This document shows, one piece after another, positions 24,386 to 36,224 of a stretch of 64,000 nucleotides of DNA. Below the pieces are notes generated by a model that was not told the origin of the DNA, searched no databases, and saw nothing but the letters and a program-made list of their open reading frames with translations. The first letter of the stretch is position 1; every line of letters begins with the position of its first letter. The stretch comes from Glandiceps talaboti (taxonomy: Eukaryota; Hemichordata; Enteropneusta; Spengelidae). Both the position numbers and the translations under genes were made by a program. The stretch lies in the NCBI RefSeq assembly GCF_964340395.1, contig NC_135558.1, positions 15,578,000-15,641,999 of the forward strand. The letters are read 5' to 3'.

Positions 24386-24636
24386 GTCATAAATGACAAG
24401 CAGGCACTGTATTATGTGTACACACGTCACCACAGGGAACCATGCAAGCAGACTGAAATTCTTGCTAGTTTCAATTTGTATGTGTCAAAATCTGAGCATG
24501 CAATGTGATAACATTAAATAGCGTGGGTTTTTTCTAAGTACGTTGTGTGTGTCTGTCTGTGTATCAGCTGGGGTCAGATGGTGTTGGTTATATTTGTAGT
24601 GAGCCACTGCCTGTTTCTAATCTATCTAAATTGTTG

Positions 24637-24973
24637 TTGGTAACATAAAATGTACATGACATGCACAGTCTTCCTGCGGACCTTCAATTTCAAAGTTGTA
24701 AGTGTTGAACTTGAACACTTAAAACATTACACTGACTAGTTTCCAATTTCCTTTGCAGACAGACTGTGAGTGTAAACATAAAATACATTTGAACATTGAA
24801 ATAAGCAAATTCTTTCTTATAAATTTTGTAATCAATCTAGAAAACAAGCTGTCAGACAAATACTTGAAACGTACAGAACAAATAAAAACAACAATATACA
24901 AGTAAAATATAACAGTGCTAAAGTTGTTTTAGTGTGTTCTGATGATTTCAATGTGACTAGAATCTATTCATTA
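24637..24973. repeat. Duplicated block with empty LINE site
   Basis: Matches 15518-15931 on the left and 19533 onward on the right, with a single TTCATTA at 24967-24973. This is the pre-insertion form of the LINE locus. Confidence 0.85.
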
Positions 24974-25039
24974 CAAGTAGTAGTATATGTTTTGATAAAC
25001 CCGATTATTTCATACATTTAGTTGGGGTAATGGTACAAG

Positions 25040-25790
25040 TAGTATATAAAATGGGGGTATGGGACCACTTTTCGACAACCCCCATTTTTCACCTTTTTAA
25101 CTTTAAAAAAATGGTCTAATCTATATTAAATTTGAGTAAACACAAAAATACCACTGTTGTTTCAGTGTCATTCACTGTGAAGGGTATTTATACAGTACAA
25201 CGACAGTGTTACGATCGACAATGAATACAGTGCAATCTATTAATACTCCAACCCATTGTTTAATTGAACACATTGGTGGATTCAAAAGGTCAATACACTT
25301 ACAATAGGCATATGACTCATTGTGTATGACGTCATTGTGTATGACTCATTATATATGACATTATACACCTGATTTTTAACATAACTTTACATAACAATAG
25401 ACCCATCATGCTGTTCGGTTGCTGTGTGGCAAAAAAGTAAATTATTGATAATAACAAAACAATTTAGTGAATTTTTTACAGTTTTAGTTGTGTAATTATT
25501 AATTTATAAATAACTATGTTTGTCCATTTGTTTCACTAGCATTATACATTAATAAAGGTACTTTTGTAATAAAAATGCATTGTTGGAAGACAAAAACCGT
25601 AGATAGAGTTTTACTTTTTATATTAACATATATATAAAAAGTAAAATTTTATGAACGTCGGCCAGAATATGATTATGTAATCGAAGACATTCTTGTAATA
25701 CGTTTGTAACAGTTGCATAATGAACTCTGTTTTACCCAAACATGTCATGCACTAATAAGCATATTGAAAGGGGGTCAAGCCAGATCATTT
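25040..25790. other. Polinton-type element left interior, no gene
   Basis: AT-rich sequence inside the element. A small inverted repeat (TTTTACTTTTTATAT / ATATAAAAAGTAAAA) lies at about 25608-25646. No coding frame is supported. Confidence 0.4.
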
Positions 25791-25794
25791 TATA

Positions 25795-26050
25795 TTAATA
25801 TATAATAGATTTTAATTTAGGTCCTTCAATATTGAGCTTGGCATCACTGATAATGAAAATATTTGCAGTTATTCTTTCTTGCGGATCTGTAGCCTCTTGT
25901 TTAATTTCCATCTGAACCCCATCTTTTGTATTGACGACTTTCAGACCACTACCATGAAACGTATTATCTTTAAAACGTCTTAAATCAATCAACAAACAAT
26001 ATTTATCCAACAGAAAGGTGGCCTCATTTATCTTCTCTAGTTTATCAAGT
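25795..26050 (-). pseudogene. Polinton-type conserved protein, C-terminal fragment
   Basis: The minus-strand frame is open from the edge of the inverted PLE sequences (about 26050) to a TAA at 25795. Visible landmarks are DLRRFKDNTFHGSG, VNTKDGVQMEI and IFIISDAKLNI. The style resembles the C-terminal part of structural proteins of Polinton/adintovirus-like elements, but I cannot assign the protein. Its 5' part is replaced by PLE terminal repeats, so it is truncated by that insertion. The first codons of the longer open frame are PLE sequence and not part of the gene. Confidence 0.45.
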
Positions 26051-26140
26051 GTAACTCGGAGTTTCATGCATTGCGCGATCATCAGACAACTGCTGTCTGA
26101 TGATCGCGTAATGCGTGAAACTCCGAGTTACAACCAAGAA
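26047..26140. repeat. Inverted PLE terminal repeats with two hammerhead-like motifs
   Basis: A hairpin of ~38-bp arms (GTAACTCGGAGTTTCATGCA... / complement) around ACTGC at about 26089-26093. The minus copy has the CTGATGA box at 26079-26085. The plus copy has CTGATGA at 26097-26103 and GAAA at 26117-26120. Stem I is only ~3 bp in each. Confidence 0.7.
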
Positions 26141-26220
26141 AGAGTTCCAGTACTACCAAAACTATTGCGCTCTGCCAATGTGGTATAGAGCTTTGTCTTA
26201 GCAGATTGATACTCACCGAG

Positions 26221-26814
<594 letters not shown>

Positions 26815-26983
26815 GTTGGCGGGTTGTTACATGTTGGGCTTTGATGTTACGTTAGTTAACGGGTTTAGTTTAGTCGATAGATGCTCTATTGAAGTTGGAC
26901 AAATAAAACTTATTCTCGTGTCAACTCAGTTCTTTAGTTTAGTGTGGAGCTTTTGTCTGCTTTAATAATAGTTAGTTTTTCGG

Positions 26984-29056
26984 TTAAACACAGGTTGCAT
27001 CGTTTTGTTTTATTGGTGTTGCTTGGGCTGTCTTGCTGATGGATACTGAAAAAGGCTCATTGTTTCTTTTCAGTCTCCAAATGTGTTTTGATAGTTCTGT
27101 GCTGTTTTCGTGTTTTTCATGTTTGAATGACTGTTTGTGGTTGGCGTATCTCTGTTTGAAGTTGTTCTCTGTTAGACCGATATATACTTTTGTTTGTTTT
27201 CCGTGGACGGTGGCTTGGTATACAATGTTTTCCGTTTGGCATTCGCCGTTCAGAGGGCAGGTGTCTTTCTGTCTGCAATTACAGGGTTTTTGAGTGGGTT
27301 TAGTTTCGCTGTTGGAGATGGTGGCGTTATGCGCTTTGATTATGGTAGCCATGTTTGGCATGCAGCTATAACTGACTTTGACATTGTTTCTGTTGAATAT
27401 TTTGTGTAACTTAGAGTCTGTTGGGAAATGTTTTGTGATTAGGTTGAGGAATCGTTTGCCTACATTGGTGGCTACATTTTTGCTGTATGGTGGGTTAAAC
27501 CAGATGGTGTTTCTATTTCTGTTTTTCTTGTTTTTCTGCGTCGGGGTGCTGGTGTACGTGATGTTCTCTTTGTGGCCGCTGGTTTTTAGTGCATTTTGGT
27601 ACAGTGGGGCTGCCTGGTTGAAGATGTGTTCGTCGGATGATATGTCGGAAATTCTACGGCCGATGGCTGACGATATGTTCTTGATGATGCTGGGTGGGTG
27701 GTTAGACTGCGTGTGTATGTACATGGGGTTGTCGTTGGGTTTCCTGTAAGGGTAATATTTACCGTTGTTGAGGTTGAGCGTTATGTCTAGAAAGTTGACG
27801 GTTTTCAGATTGGTGAGTATGGTTATTTTTAACCCCATGGCTTTGAAGGTTTTAGTTATGTCTTTTCTGATACTTTCTGATTTACTTCCGGTGATGTTCT
27901 TGAAGGCGGCTAGTCCGTCGTCCCTATATAGACCTATGTTTTCTTTACCGTATTTTTTGGCTAATTTGTGTAGCATGAATATTCCGACCAGTTCGCATAT
28001 TTCGGCCCCGTCGTTGCTTCCCATTGTGACGTCAAATGATCCATTGCTATTCTTTTTTACCCATGGTTTGGTTTTATCAAAGAGTAGAGATTTCCGCGCG
28101 TGCATGATAATTTGTTTGTCTTCATCTGATATGGTGGTGTATTGGCCGGCAAATTTGAGGGATTCTAATAACAATTTTTCGGTTATGGATGGGTAAAAGT
28201 CGCATATGTCGAAGCAGGCGAAAGTGTGTTTGTTTTTGTCATCTAAGTTCTTGAACCATTCGATGACTGACATAGAATTTTTCCATTGGTTGACGGCGAC
28301 TATGGGTCTTATGTTTTGGAGGATGGTGTCAAGTATTTTTTTGCTAATAATGCCTATCTCGCTTTTTGCGGGGTTGATTAGTCTGCAAGGTAAACTGTGT
28401 TCGAAATTGTCTTTATGGTCTTTTAACGTTATAAAAGCTTCTTTCTTGGCGAGTATTTCAGTCCTATGGTCTAAATCGAGTTTTTGTGCTATACTTTTTG
28501 CTTCTGCGTTAATGCTGTTGTAGGCTCTATCGCTGGCGGGTTTGTAGTGTTTGGTTATATTATCTCTAAGGAGTTTGTTGTATTGATCTTTTTGAAGGAG
28601 GTACAGGTTTCTGGTTTTATCGGCTGGGATGATCATTTCGTGGGAGTTTTTGATTTTTCTAACATCGTTTCTAAGTGTGGTTTGGAATGGGTCATTGATT
28701 TTACGGAATTTGATGTCTTCTATGAGTTTTAACATATCATTCTCGAATGGTCGAAGTTCGTCGATTTGTGGCGGGCATCTTTTGCTATTGAAACCGAAAT
28801 TTGTTTTTGTAGTGGTGCTATCGTTTTCGCCTGATTGTTTTTTGAGAAAAAAGAATGCCTTCCATCGCATTCTCCGGATGACGCTTTCAGTTTTTTCGAT
28901 GAGTTTTTTTGTGTAAGTGTTCGAAGGTGGGAGGGGAATGTTCTTTAGAGAGTAGCTCAGGTTTACCTTACGTGGCTGTTCCATTCTGGGTCTGGTAGCT
29001 GGTTGAGTAGAGTGCTCGACTTGGAGGAGGAGCGTATGTAACTCGGTGAGTATCAA
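26984..29056 (-). CDS. PLE-B: Penelope-like reverse transcriptase with GIY-YIG endonuclease
   Basis: A 690-codon frame, the longest in the window. The protein would reverse-transcribe element RNA and nick chromosomal DNA. Domains in order: basic N terminus; ADKTRNLYLL block (~residues 145-155); ITLKDHKDNF...PCRLINPAKSE (~210-235); motif A CFDICDFYPSI (~282-292); motif B GSNDGAEICELVG (~350); catalytic YRDDG (~380); FLDITLNL (~420); linker; cysteine cluster CNCRQKDTCPLNGEC (~590); nuclease YIGLTENNFKQRYANHK (~625). The true start may be the later Met before EQPRKVN. Compared with PLE-A and PLE-C, one base is missing near 27020 (GCAACACC against GCATACACC), so the frame ends in ATCV and loses the in-frame CNLCLTEKLT end. 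That segment is readable in the next frame down to a TAA near 26930. The ORF lies between direct terminal repeats. Confidence 0.9.
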   Translation of the reverse strand: MILTELHTLLLQVEHSTQPATRPRMEQPRKVNLSYSLKNIPLPPSNTYTKKLIEKTESVIRRMRWKAFFFLKKQSGENDSTTTKTNFGFNSKRCPPQIDELRPFENDMLKLIEDIKFRKINDPFQTTLRNDVRKIKNSHEMIIPADKTRNLYLLQKDQYNKLLRDNITKHYKPASDRAYNSINAEAKSIAQKLDLDHRTEILAKKEAFITLKDHKDNFEHSLPCRLINPAKSEIGIISKKILDTILQNIRPIVAVNQWKNSMSVIEWFKNLDDKNKHTFACFDICDFYPSITEKLLLESLKFAGQYTTISDEDKQIIMHARKSLLFDKTKPWVKKNSNGSFDVTMGSNDGAEICELVGIFMLHKLAKKYGKENIGLYRDDGLAAFKNITGSKSESIRKDITKTFKAMGLKITILTNLKTVNFLDITLNLNNGKYYPYRKPNDNPMYIHTQSNHPPSIIKNISSAIGRRISDISSDEHIFNQAAPLYQNALKTSGHKENITYTSTPTQKNKKNRNRNTIWFNPPYSKNVATNVGKRFLNLITKHFPTDSKLHKIFNRNNVKVSYSCMPNMATIIKAHNATISNSETKPTQKPCNCRQKDTCPLNGECQTENIVYQATVHGKQTKVYIGLTENNFKQRYANHKQSFKHEKHENSTELSKHIWRLKRNNEPFSVSISKTAQATPIKQNDATCV

Positions 29057-29315
29057 TCTGCTAAGACAGTGCTCTATACCGCAGTGGCAGAGCGTAATAG
29101 TTTTGGTAGTACTGGAACTCTTTCTTGGGTGTAACTCGGAGTTTCACGCATATTGCGATCATCAGACACTCTGAGGCCTACTCTCTGGGTGTGCTGTATA
29201 TATAGAGTGTAGACAATAGAAATACCATCACTATTGTCTGTGTCGGTGGGTAGGTGTTGTATGTGTGGAGGTGTTGGTTGTTATTGTGTGGGTTATTGGG
29301 TGCGGACAAGTAAGT
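29040..29315 (-). repeat. PLE-B terminal repeat (5' pLTR)
   Basis: Upstream copy of 26539-26814. It overlaps the start of the long open frame by ~17 bp, favouring a start codon inside the frame. It contains a hammerhead-like motif at 29129-29169. Confidence 0.85.
29129..29169 (-). ncRNA. Hammerhead-ribozyme-like motif in PLE-B 5' pLTR
   Basis: Same boxes as 26628-26668: CTGATGA complement at 29159-29165, stem I 29129-29132/29166-29169 (ACAC/GTGT on the minus strand). Confidence 0.6.
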
Positions 29316-29594
29316 ACACTCTATATATACAGCACACCCAGAGAGTAGGCCTCAGAGTGTCTGATGATCGCAATATGCGTGAAACTCCGAGTTACACCCA
29401 AGAAAGAGTTCCAGTACTACCAAAACTATATATATATATATATATATATATATGATCGCAATATGCGTCTGATGATCGCAATATGCGTGAAACTCCGAGT
29501 TACACCCAAGAAAGAGTTCCAGTACTACCAAAACTATTACGCTCTGCCACTGCGGTATAGAGCACTGTCTTATAGCAGATTGATACTCACCGAG

Positions 29595-29596
<2 letters not shown>
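29316..29596 (+). repeat. Inverted partial PLE terminal repeats with two hammerhead-like motifs
   Basis: From 29316 the PLE end is repeated in the opposite orientation (ACACTCTATATATACAGCAC, then the ribozyme-like motif at 29357-29397 with CTGATGA 29361-29367 and GAAA 29381-29384). A short TA tract (29428-29452) follows, then a second copy with CTGATGA at 29469-29475 whose stem I (GCGT/ACAC) is no longer complementary. Arms pair with 29100-29220. Confidence 0.8.
29357..29397 (+). ncRNA. Hammerhead-ribozyme-like motif, inverted pLTR copy
   Basis: GTGT (29357-29360), CTGATGA, CGCA/TGCG stem II, GAAA, CTCCGAGTT, ACAC (29394-29397). Faces the minus-strand copy at 29129-29169. Confidence 0.55.
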
Positions 29597-29640
<44 letters not shown>

Positions 29641-29814
29641 CAATGAAGTTGTATATAAACAACAAATCTAATGATATTACTATCAGTTTTACAGAAACGC
29701 TGACTGGTTATGAACAGATATGACTGTTGGAGTGTAAACTATATAATTCCTGGTATAATATTACAAAAGAAAACAATGAAATTACCTTTTCCGCTAACAA
29801 TAAAACGTCAATTA

Positions 29815-29902
<88 letters not shown>
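29597..29902. repeat. TA tracts and duplicated 5' end of a Polinton-type gene
   Basis: TA tracts at 29597-29638 and 29818-29902. The ~180 bp between them (29638-29817) repeats 29903-30100 (TTGTATATAAACA, CAGTTTTACAGAAACGCTGA, CCGCTAACAATAAAACGTCA), so the start of the downstream gene was duplicated together with TA sequence. Confidence 0.85.
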
Positions 29903-29904
<2 letters not shown>

Positions 29905-29906
29905 CA

Positions 29907-30550
29907 ATGAAGTTGTATATAAACAGCAAATCTAATGATATTACTATCAGTTTTACAGAAACGCTGACTGGTTATGAACAGATACGACTGTTGGAGTGTA
30001 AACTATAGACTGTTGGAGTGTAAACTATATAATTCCTGGTATAATATTACAAAAGAAAACAATGAAATTACTTTTTCCGCTAACAATAAAACGTCAGTTA
30101 AAAAAGTAGAATCAGGTAATTACATGTACAACGTAGAAACATTATCACAAGCGATTGGTAGAATTAAATTAATTAATTTTAAGAGAATTTTACCAACAGG
30201 AAAAACACATGATACTCGATGATAATGTTAAAGTAGACTTTTCAAAACCTAAGACTTTTGCGAAAATACTTGGTTTTAAAGAGAGAGAATATGTTTCATC
30301 GAGTATTAGTCCAAACAAAGCAGATTTTCTTCCTATGACTGAATACGGAGTCTACTGTGATATTCTAGATACACCTACTAATTACATCAATGGGAAAAGG
30401 TCTAATTATTTACAAATTTTAACGATACTGGAAAATAAGGGTGAAATAGGAGAACCTGTCACTCATTCATTTCCTGCTAATGTTCCAGTACCCATCAAGA
30501 AAATGAATATAACTAGTCTTCGAATTTGGATAACTAATCAAAATTTTTAA
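29907..30550 (+). pseudogene. Polinton-type structural-like protein (broken)
   Basis: Two overlapping plus-strand frames. The first begins at an ATG at 29908 (MKLYINSKSNDITISF), contains a short internal duplication (GACTGTTGGAGTGTAAACTA twice, 29987-30026) and ends at 30222. The second (30209-30550) contains VDFSKPKTFAKILGF, TEYGVYCDIL, VNGK-like NYINGKRSN and ends SLRIWITNQNF before TAA. The frames overlap by 14 bp and read as one protein with a frameshift near 30200. Proteins with a VDF...LGF middle and a final LRIWITD-like strand are common in Polinton/adintovirus-like elements of invertebrates, where they are thought to be virion components. That assignment is from memory and tentative. 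The gene runs opposite to the polymerase relic and stops 14 bp from it (tail to tail). Confidence 0.55.
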
Positions 30551-30563
30551 TGGTTATCCAATT

Positions 30564-31400
30564 TCATTTCAACTCGAGCTTACCTAAATTAACGTGACCA
30601 TATGCTAACGTGTTACAACGATCAAGAACATAACGTTTATCATTAAAGCAACTTAAAAAAGTTATATTGATTTTGTAACTACCAACCTGATGATTTATTG
30701 ATCGTATAGTATTCATGGAATGTTTCTTTTGTAAATTTTCAAAAACTACTTCCTTATATTCTTCGTGAGTTATACTCTTTTCTATAACTAACTTTTTTAT
30801 ACATTTTGCTTTACGTGTAACTTTCTCTTTTTTATCTTCTGCTTTGGAATCAGACTCTGAATCAGACTCTTTTTTATCTTTTGTTTTGGAATCAGGTTCT
30901 GAATCAGACTCTATTATGTAAGAGTACATTTTACTTCGAAGTCCAATAAATTCAATTTTTGGTATGCCTGCACACTCATCTTTGAATTTACCAATTACTT
31001 TTTTGTTATAATCAAAGAAATATGGACTTTCTGTTTAATAATCACTATTATCAAAAAGGTCTTTATCTTTGTAGAAATCTTTATAAGAATCATTGGCTTT
31101 AATTTCATACATTAATGAATCTGTATCTGTGAATAATAATTTAGCTCATGGTCCATATTTTTCTTTTATATAGGTGTAATGAAAGTCATACATTAAAGTT
31201 TTAGACAAATCAAGAATACTCATTCCAACATATAAGGGTTGATTTAGGGTTAATCGTTCTTTTTTGTTTTCAACTGCTACTAGACTTTCGTTTATAATTC
31301 TTTGCATGACAAATATTGGTTTGGATACTAATTTCTTGATTTGTTTTTCTATTATACATAATTTTATAATATCATAACTAGGCAAAGCCCATAAGCTCGC
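30564..31400 (-). pseudogene. DNA polymerase B, C-terminal relic (Polinton-type)
   Basis: A single minus-strand frame, broken by TGA at 31146-31148 and TAA at 31035-31037. It carries QPLYVGMSILDLSKTLMYDF, then the catalytic metal-binding motif LLFTDTDSLMYEIK, FDYNKKVIGKFKDE, and a C-terminal MNTIRS...INTLAYGH-type end. This is family B polymerase, motif C and thumb, of the protein-primed group used by Polintons and related viruses to copy their linear DNA. Only ~270 residues remain of a protein usually over 1000; exonuclease and TPR regions are gone. An unusual acidic/lysine repeat (SDSEPDSKTKDKKESDSESD) interrupts the region before CIKK. Upstream of about 31400 the frame continues into unrelated-looking sequence. 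Confidence 0.85.
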
Positions 31401-31799
31401 GCAGGGTAGATTCATTTGTGACCGGCTGCCTGGGCCAGGGTTGATACACTTGATTTGGGTCATTTTCCAGGGGTATTGACCATCAAAATTTATTTTATTG
31501 AATGACAACTAATTCTCTGACATGGACGAGAAGTAAAGCAAGTCAACACTCTATGCAGTTGTTGGTTTCAAAAACCATCATAGCCATTAGATTAATATTG
31601 TTCATTTTCAATCAGCCAACTTATCATAGACCCTCCACCAACGTACGTTGGTCTTTGGACAATTCAACTCGATGATTTAGGAATGTTACTGTACCAACAA
31701 ACATAGGAAAGTAGATATTCTTTTTAAAACATGTAAAAAAAAACAATTATCGACAATATAAATACATGATGGTCCCATACCCCCATTTTATATATTACT
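31401..31799. other. Polinton-type element right interior and end
   Basis: No recognisable coding sequence. It ends with the right inverted terminus (complement begins AGTAATATATAAAATGGGGG). Confidence 0.6.
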
Positions 31800-32280
31800 G
31801 GTACATGTGAGGTGACTCAGTTGGTATGATGATGGTGGACTTTCAATTACATATACACAGGTTGCAGCAGAAACGCTTGATGTGACAGTAGAATATTTTT
31901 TTTCTCGAATACCACACATGGAGATACTTTTGGTACATTGACTCATAAGCCAATTACTTGGCTGGGGTTTCACATAATTACTACTTGTATATTACAACGA
32001 ATTTTCTCTTTGAGTACTTTATGTACGTGTGTACTTTTGTATGTGAAACTGTGTCACTATAATAAAATAATATCTGTCTATCTAACAATGTGTGTAGTAC
32101 CATAAATCGAATCATTCAGTCTAAATCTGGTGTATTGTTTTTTGACAACGGGGGAATTCCATATGAAGTAGCTACTCATGAAATGTTGCATGTTGCTACA
32201 TGAAAAGAGGAACATGCGCCTAAAAATTAAATTTACCTAACACGGGAAAGCTTACTTAGGCAATATTGTAACTATGCAAG
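31800..32280. repeat. Duplicated block resuming after the Polinton
   Basis: Matches 19600-19985 (GGTGACTCAGTTGGTATGAT, GACAACGGGGGAATTCCATA, AAAGAGGAACATGCGCC). About 140 bp (31900-32080) differs between the copies. Confidence 0.8.
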
Positions 32281-32745
32281 CTCAAAATTTCATATAGTTT
32301 CATATAATTAGATTTTCAATTAAGGGATACATCAAGTATAATACCAGGCAAATTCCAACAATGTGCATAGGACCAAAAATCTACGATTTTTCCCTTATGG
32401 GAGGCATTCAGTCTTAATCTGGTGTATTGTGTTTTGACAGCGGAGATATTTAATATGAAGTAGGCTCAGATATGTCTTATTGCTGCTCATGAAATATTGT
32501 AACTATGCACGCTTAAAATGTCATATAGTTTCATATAATTGAATTTTCAATTAAGGGATACATCGTGTATAATATCTAAAGCTCAGACTTTTTGTATTTC
32601 AACAATGTACGTACGACCAAACGTCTATGGTTGTGCCCTTGTGGGAGGCATTCAGTTTAAATCTTGTGAAATATTTTGACAGCGGTGATATTTTATATGA
32701 AGTAGGCTCAGATATGTCTTATTGCTACTCATGAAATATTGTATG
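32281..32745. repeat. Two-unit ~225-bp tandem repeat
   Basis: Units share CATATAGTTTCATATAATT, TTCAATTAAGGGATACATC, GGGAGGCATTCAGT and GAAGTAGGCTCAGATATGTC. Each carries the common terminal motif of the palindrome-ended family. Confidence 0.7.
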
Positions 32746-33011
32746 TTGCTACATGTGTGTACACTGTGTAATTTGTACATCACTGTTAATATTAGGGGAC
32801 GAGCAGAATTTACAGTGTATGTGTGGGGCCGAGTATATATATTTTGGTCAAAACTTTATGTTCCAATGGTTATCTACCCTCCCCCTTTCAATATATTAGA
32901 AATTCATTCCCCCACCCCTCCATTCATCCTCGAAAACCATAGACAACTATCACCACTACCACTGAAGGCTACACAGATATTTGCTACATGAATTTGCAAT
33001 TATACTGTAAT
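32746..33011. other. Unassigned
   Basis: No supported feature. Confidence 0.3.
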
Positions 33012-33675
33012 GGACTGGTCAGGTTCTCCAGCCTGGGGGGCAGTGGATTCTTAAATCAGGCCGACAAAAAGTCACTGTCCCCTTACCTGTAAAACCAAAA
33101 ACAGGCTGACCCCCTCCCATCACTAAATTCTAATATTGGTGACCCCCTATATAATATTCACTGGTATTTTTTTGATCGTGACTCAGTCTTGACTGCTTAA
33201 CTGTCTTGCATCAACTTTAAAAGATCCCGGGTTAGCACTATCATAATTATAATTATTGACTACACATGGTAAATATATTCCAAAAGGTGAGGGAGTCCTT
33301 GGGGTTTTCCCCCTGGCATATCTTCATTTTTGTGCTTCTCTTAAGGCAATGTTTAGGTTATTCATAGCCTTTGAGGTAATATTTCCAAGCGTCGAATAGC
33401 TAATGTAAATGTAAGTTTTAAATGAGTTTCCATTGTTACATAAAAATGGTCCGGTAACATTGCATTATAGTAAAGTCACCGGTATGATAGAGAACTTTAG
33501 TTGGTCATACCTAGTGTATAATAGAAACTGGAATTTGATGAGATGTGGTGATTTGTAGTGTCAATGACATATAGTGTCCAAAATAGAAAGTGTATTCATC
33601 CCGTCTGACAAGTTCATAGTAACGAGTAGGGAACATTTTAGATTAACTTCTTTTATAAACTATCTATGAAGTTAA
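33012..33675. mobile_element. Internally deleted 3981-type transposon
   Basis: Left end GGACTGGTCAGGTTCTCCAG, then the same GGCCGACAAAAAGTCACTG and GTGACCCCC blocks. It then jumps to sequence matching 5620-6045 (GCAATGTTTAGGTTATTCAT, TATAATAGAAACTGGAAT). No right terminus is seen, so it is truncated at about 33675. Confidence 0.75.
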
Positions 33676-35185
33676 TCGGGAGGTTTCTGGAGGTGTTATT
33701 CTAAATTTATTGTTCAAAACATGTTTTCGCAACAGGTCCTGGTTTTGTAATGAATCATTTGGCTCTAACCTATTCTTGAACATATTCTTGATGGATAGTA
33801 GAGGCAGTTTCCCAATCACACGGTGTACACTTTTTGAATATAAAAATATGTAGTAGGCCATTTAGAGGCAGACCAACCATCTATTCTACAAATAATTGTA
33901 TGACATCGCATACTTCAATATAGTCCTTAATAGGTGCATTTCTCAATTAATGTTTAATATGGGTTTTTTGGTTATTTTAACCCTATACCTATTACAAACA
34001 TAGAAAGATATTAAGACAAAAACACGGTCACTTTCTGTTGATAACATAATGCCTCATAACTAATATATTATACATAAACGGTATATAGTGTTGAAGTAAC
34101 TTTGATACATTGCGTAGTTTGATATTTAATAAGTTAGGTTAATAATCCCGAGTTTCCAACATACAACATTTACTGAAGAAATATGGATCACAAAACATGA
34201 TGTAATGGTTTTTATTTTAAATTACAAATTAGGTCAATTATGTACAAACGAAATTCACCCAAATATTATATATGTAATGAAATTGAGAAACTCCCTGAGG
34301 TTCATGCTTATTTACACGATGAACCTGTAGTTAGGTACACTGTCCATGATCAATAAAGAACTAGTGTAAAGAAACATCATTCAGTTAAGGGTTTTCGAAA
34401 ACTTACAGAATGTTTGTCTGTCTCTTAACGTTTTACCAATAAAAAGTTTCTATAATTATTCACATTTCACACGGACGTCACATTTTGCTTGATTTTCCTT
34501 AGCCAACCACCTCACCCCACATACCCCATCCACCCCTGTCTTGTAAATAACTGGAGACTTCCTAAACAATCAATTGCAAGTAATACTACACAGGTTAATG
34601 TATTTGTTTAGAGAGCCTTCAGTAATTACAGGGGGATCAAGCACGCTCTGTGGCATTAAATGTGATCCTTTCCCTAGTCCGTTGTGCTACAAAGTGACAC
34701 TCCCTTAATTTTCTTTCTCTAAAATATGACCTGAGCTTAAGATTAGTAGTAGGGAGGTCCATTGTTCGAATCCCACTAGAGACAGGGAATTTTATCTGTG
34801 GTAAGATCCCACCACATAATGTCCACATTGATAGTTGGTAAAGGCATTTGACGTTTCCTACTATTGTCACCAGAGTAAGTTTATGTTAGTATTAAATCAG
34901 CGTCTGTGTTTCGATCTATTTGCTGAACTGAAAGTTATAATTCCCGGTCCCAAAGACTATGCGCAACGAACAACTAGAACCAAGATCAACATCTCCACTC
35001 CACCACATTATCCCCAATATCTTACCATGTTGTTTCCTATTCACTACGGTGAGACCCGCTCCTCTCCTCACACAACAACTTACAGTTAATTCACTGCATT
35101 TCACTTTGTTATGATATTACTTTGCAATGGTGACAGTTGTGGGATGTGGTCGCAGCAAGGTTTGGAAACGGCGGTGGCAAAAACT
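33676..35185. other. Unassigned
   Basis: No gene supported. A stretch at 34735-34830 has a tRNA-B-box-like GGTCCATTGTTCGAATCCC and could be an old SINE, but no A box or tail is clear. Confidence 0.35.
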
Positions 35186-35189
35186 ATTT

Positions 35190-35455
35190 CAGTTGAGGTT
35201 ATTACGTTTACGGTTGATGGTATTTCATTTACTTTTGACCATTTGCACTGATGTCATTACATTTTTATATGTGACATTATTACATTTGTGTTTGATGCTT
35301 TTCACAATTCTGCTTTTATGGAGATGACATTTCATTTATTATATGTATGGTTTGTTTTATTGCATTTACAGTTGATGGTGTTACATTTATGGTTGACCTT
35401 GTTACATTCGCGGTTGTGTTGTTACATGTATGCTTGTCTTGAATGAAATAAATGT
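35190..35455. repeat. Degenerate short tandem repeat
   Basis: Recurring ~22-25-bp phrases such as TTACATTTATGGTTGA, TTACGTTTACGGTTGATGG and TTACATTCGCGGTTG. Confidence 0.55.
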
Positions 35456-35489
35456 TATTACAAGTATAGTGATTCACATATTTGCATAC

Positions 35490-35830
35490 ATTTTTTTATG
35501 TTATTCACATCACTACCCATCCAATTTGTCCTTGATGCAATATATATTAACATTTGACTGTTGCTTGGGCGTGGCCTGCTTGCTAGGCACATTTGCATAC
35601 ATTTAAAAAGGTTTTGTTCACCTGTCTACCCGATAATGTTGCTACTTTCGAAAATATTTCGAAAATATACATGTATATGCTACGAGCGTGGTTATGGTTG
35701 CTCCGGATATTTTTGACAACGTCTTCGACAACCTCTTCAGAATAACACTTGAAGAAACACCTTAAAACGTTTCAGGGTCAGTCACCAAGTAATTTTTTTC
35801 CGAACCGGGAGAAAGGCTGTATCCCATGGG
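35490..35830 (-). repeat. CTAGCAAC/GGGCGTGG repeat, short copy
   Basis: ACTGTTGCTTGGGCGTGGCC, TTGCTAGGCACATTTGCATA, GAGCGTGGTTATGGTTGCTC. Same family as 8060-8615. Confidence 0.6.
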
Positions 35831-36224
35831 GTCCTCAAAGATTAACTGTAAAAGTAGCTTGGCGACCACAATGCCAGAAAATGAAATATTAACATATTAT
35901 CGTTTTGCCATTTCAAATAAAATTAGGGAATAGATTTATATGAACATTTGTGGATAGCTTACCTGCTTCCATTATACGTACTAGTCTCAGCATTGCCGAG
36001 ATAGCAGCAAATTCAAGTGATGAGTTTATTTTCATGTGTTGGCATGTACAACTATGCTATTTGTCACATGTTAAACCTGTCTTGGCAATGTTCAGCTTGG
36101 TGCAGGAAAGTAGTGGATAGAATAACGCATATACGCTCTAAGAAAGAAGCGTGCAACATTCCAAGAATCAGCTTTATGCAGGCTGCAAGAGAGAAAAGAT
36201 ATCACTGACAATAAATAGCCAGGT

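Noticed and set aside
27033-28916. Plus-strand frames of 70-140 codons opposite PLE-B
   Set aside because: Antisense shadows of the 690-codon minus-strand gene, with no family features.
34735-34830. tRNA-derived SINE at GTTCGAATCCC
   Set aside because: Only the B-box-like part is visible; kept as a remark, not called.
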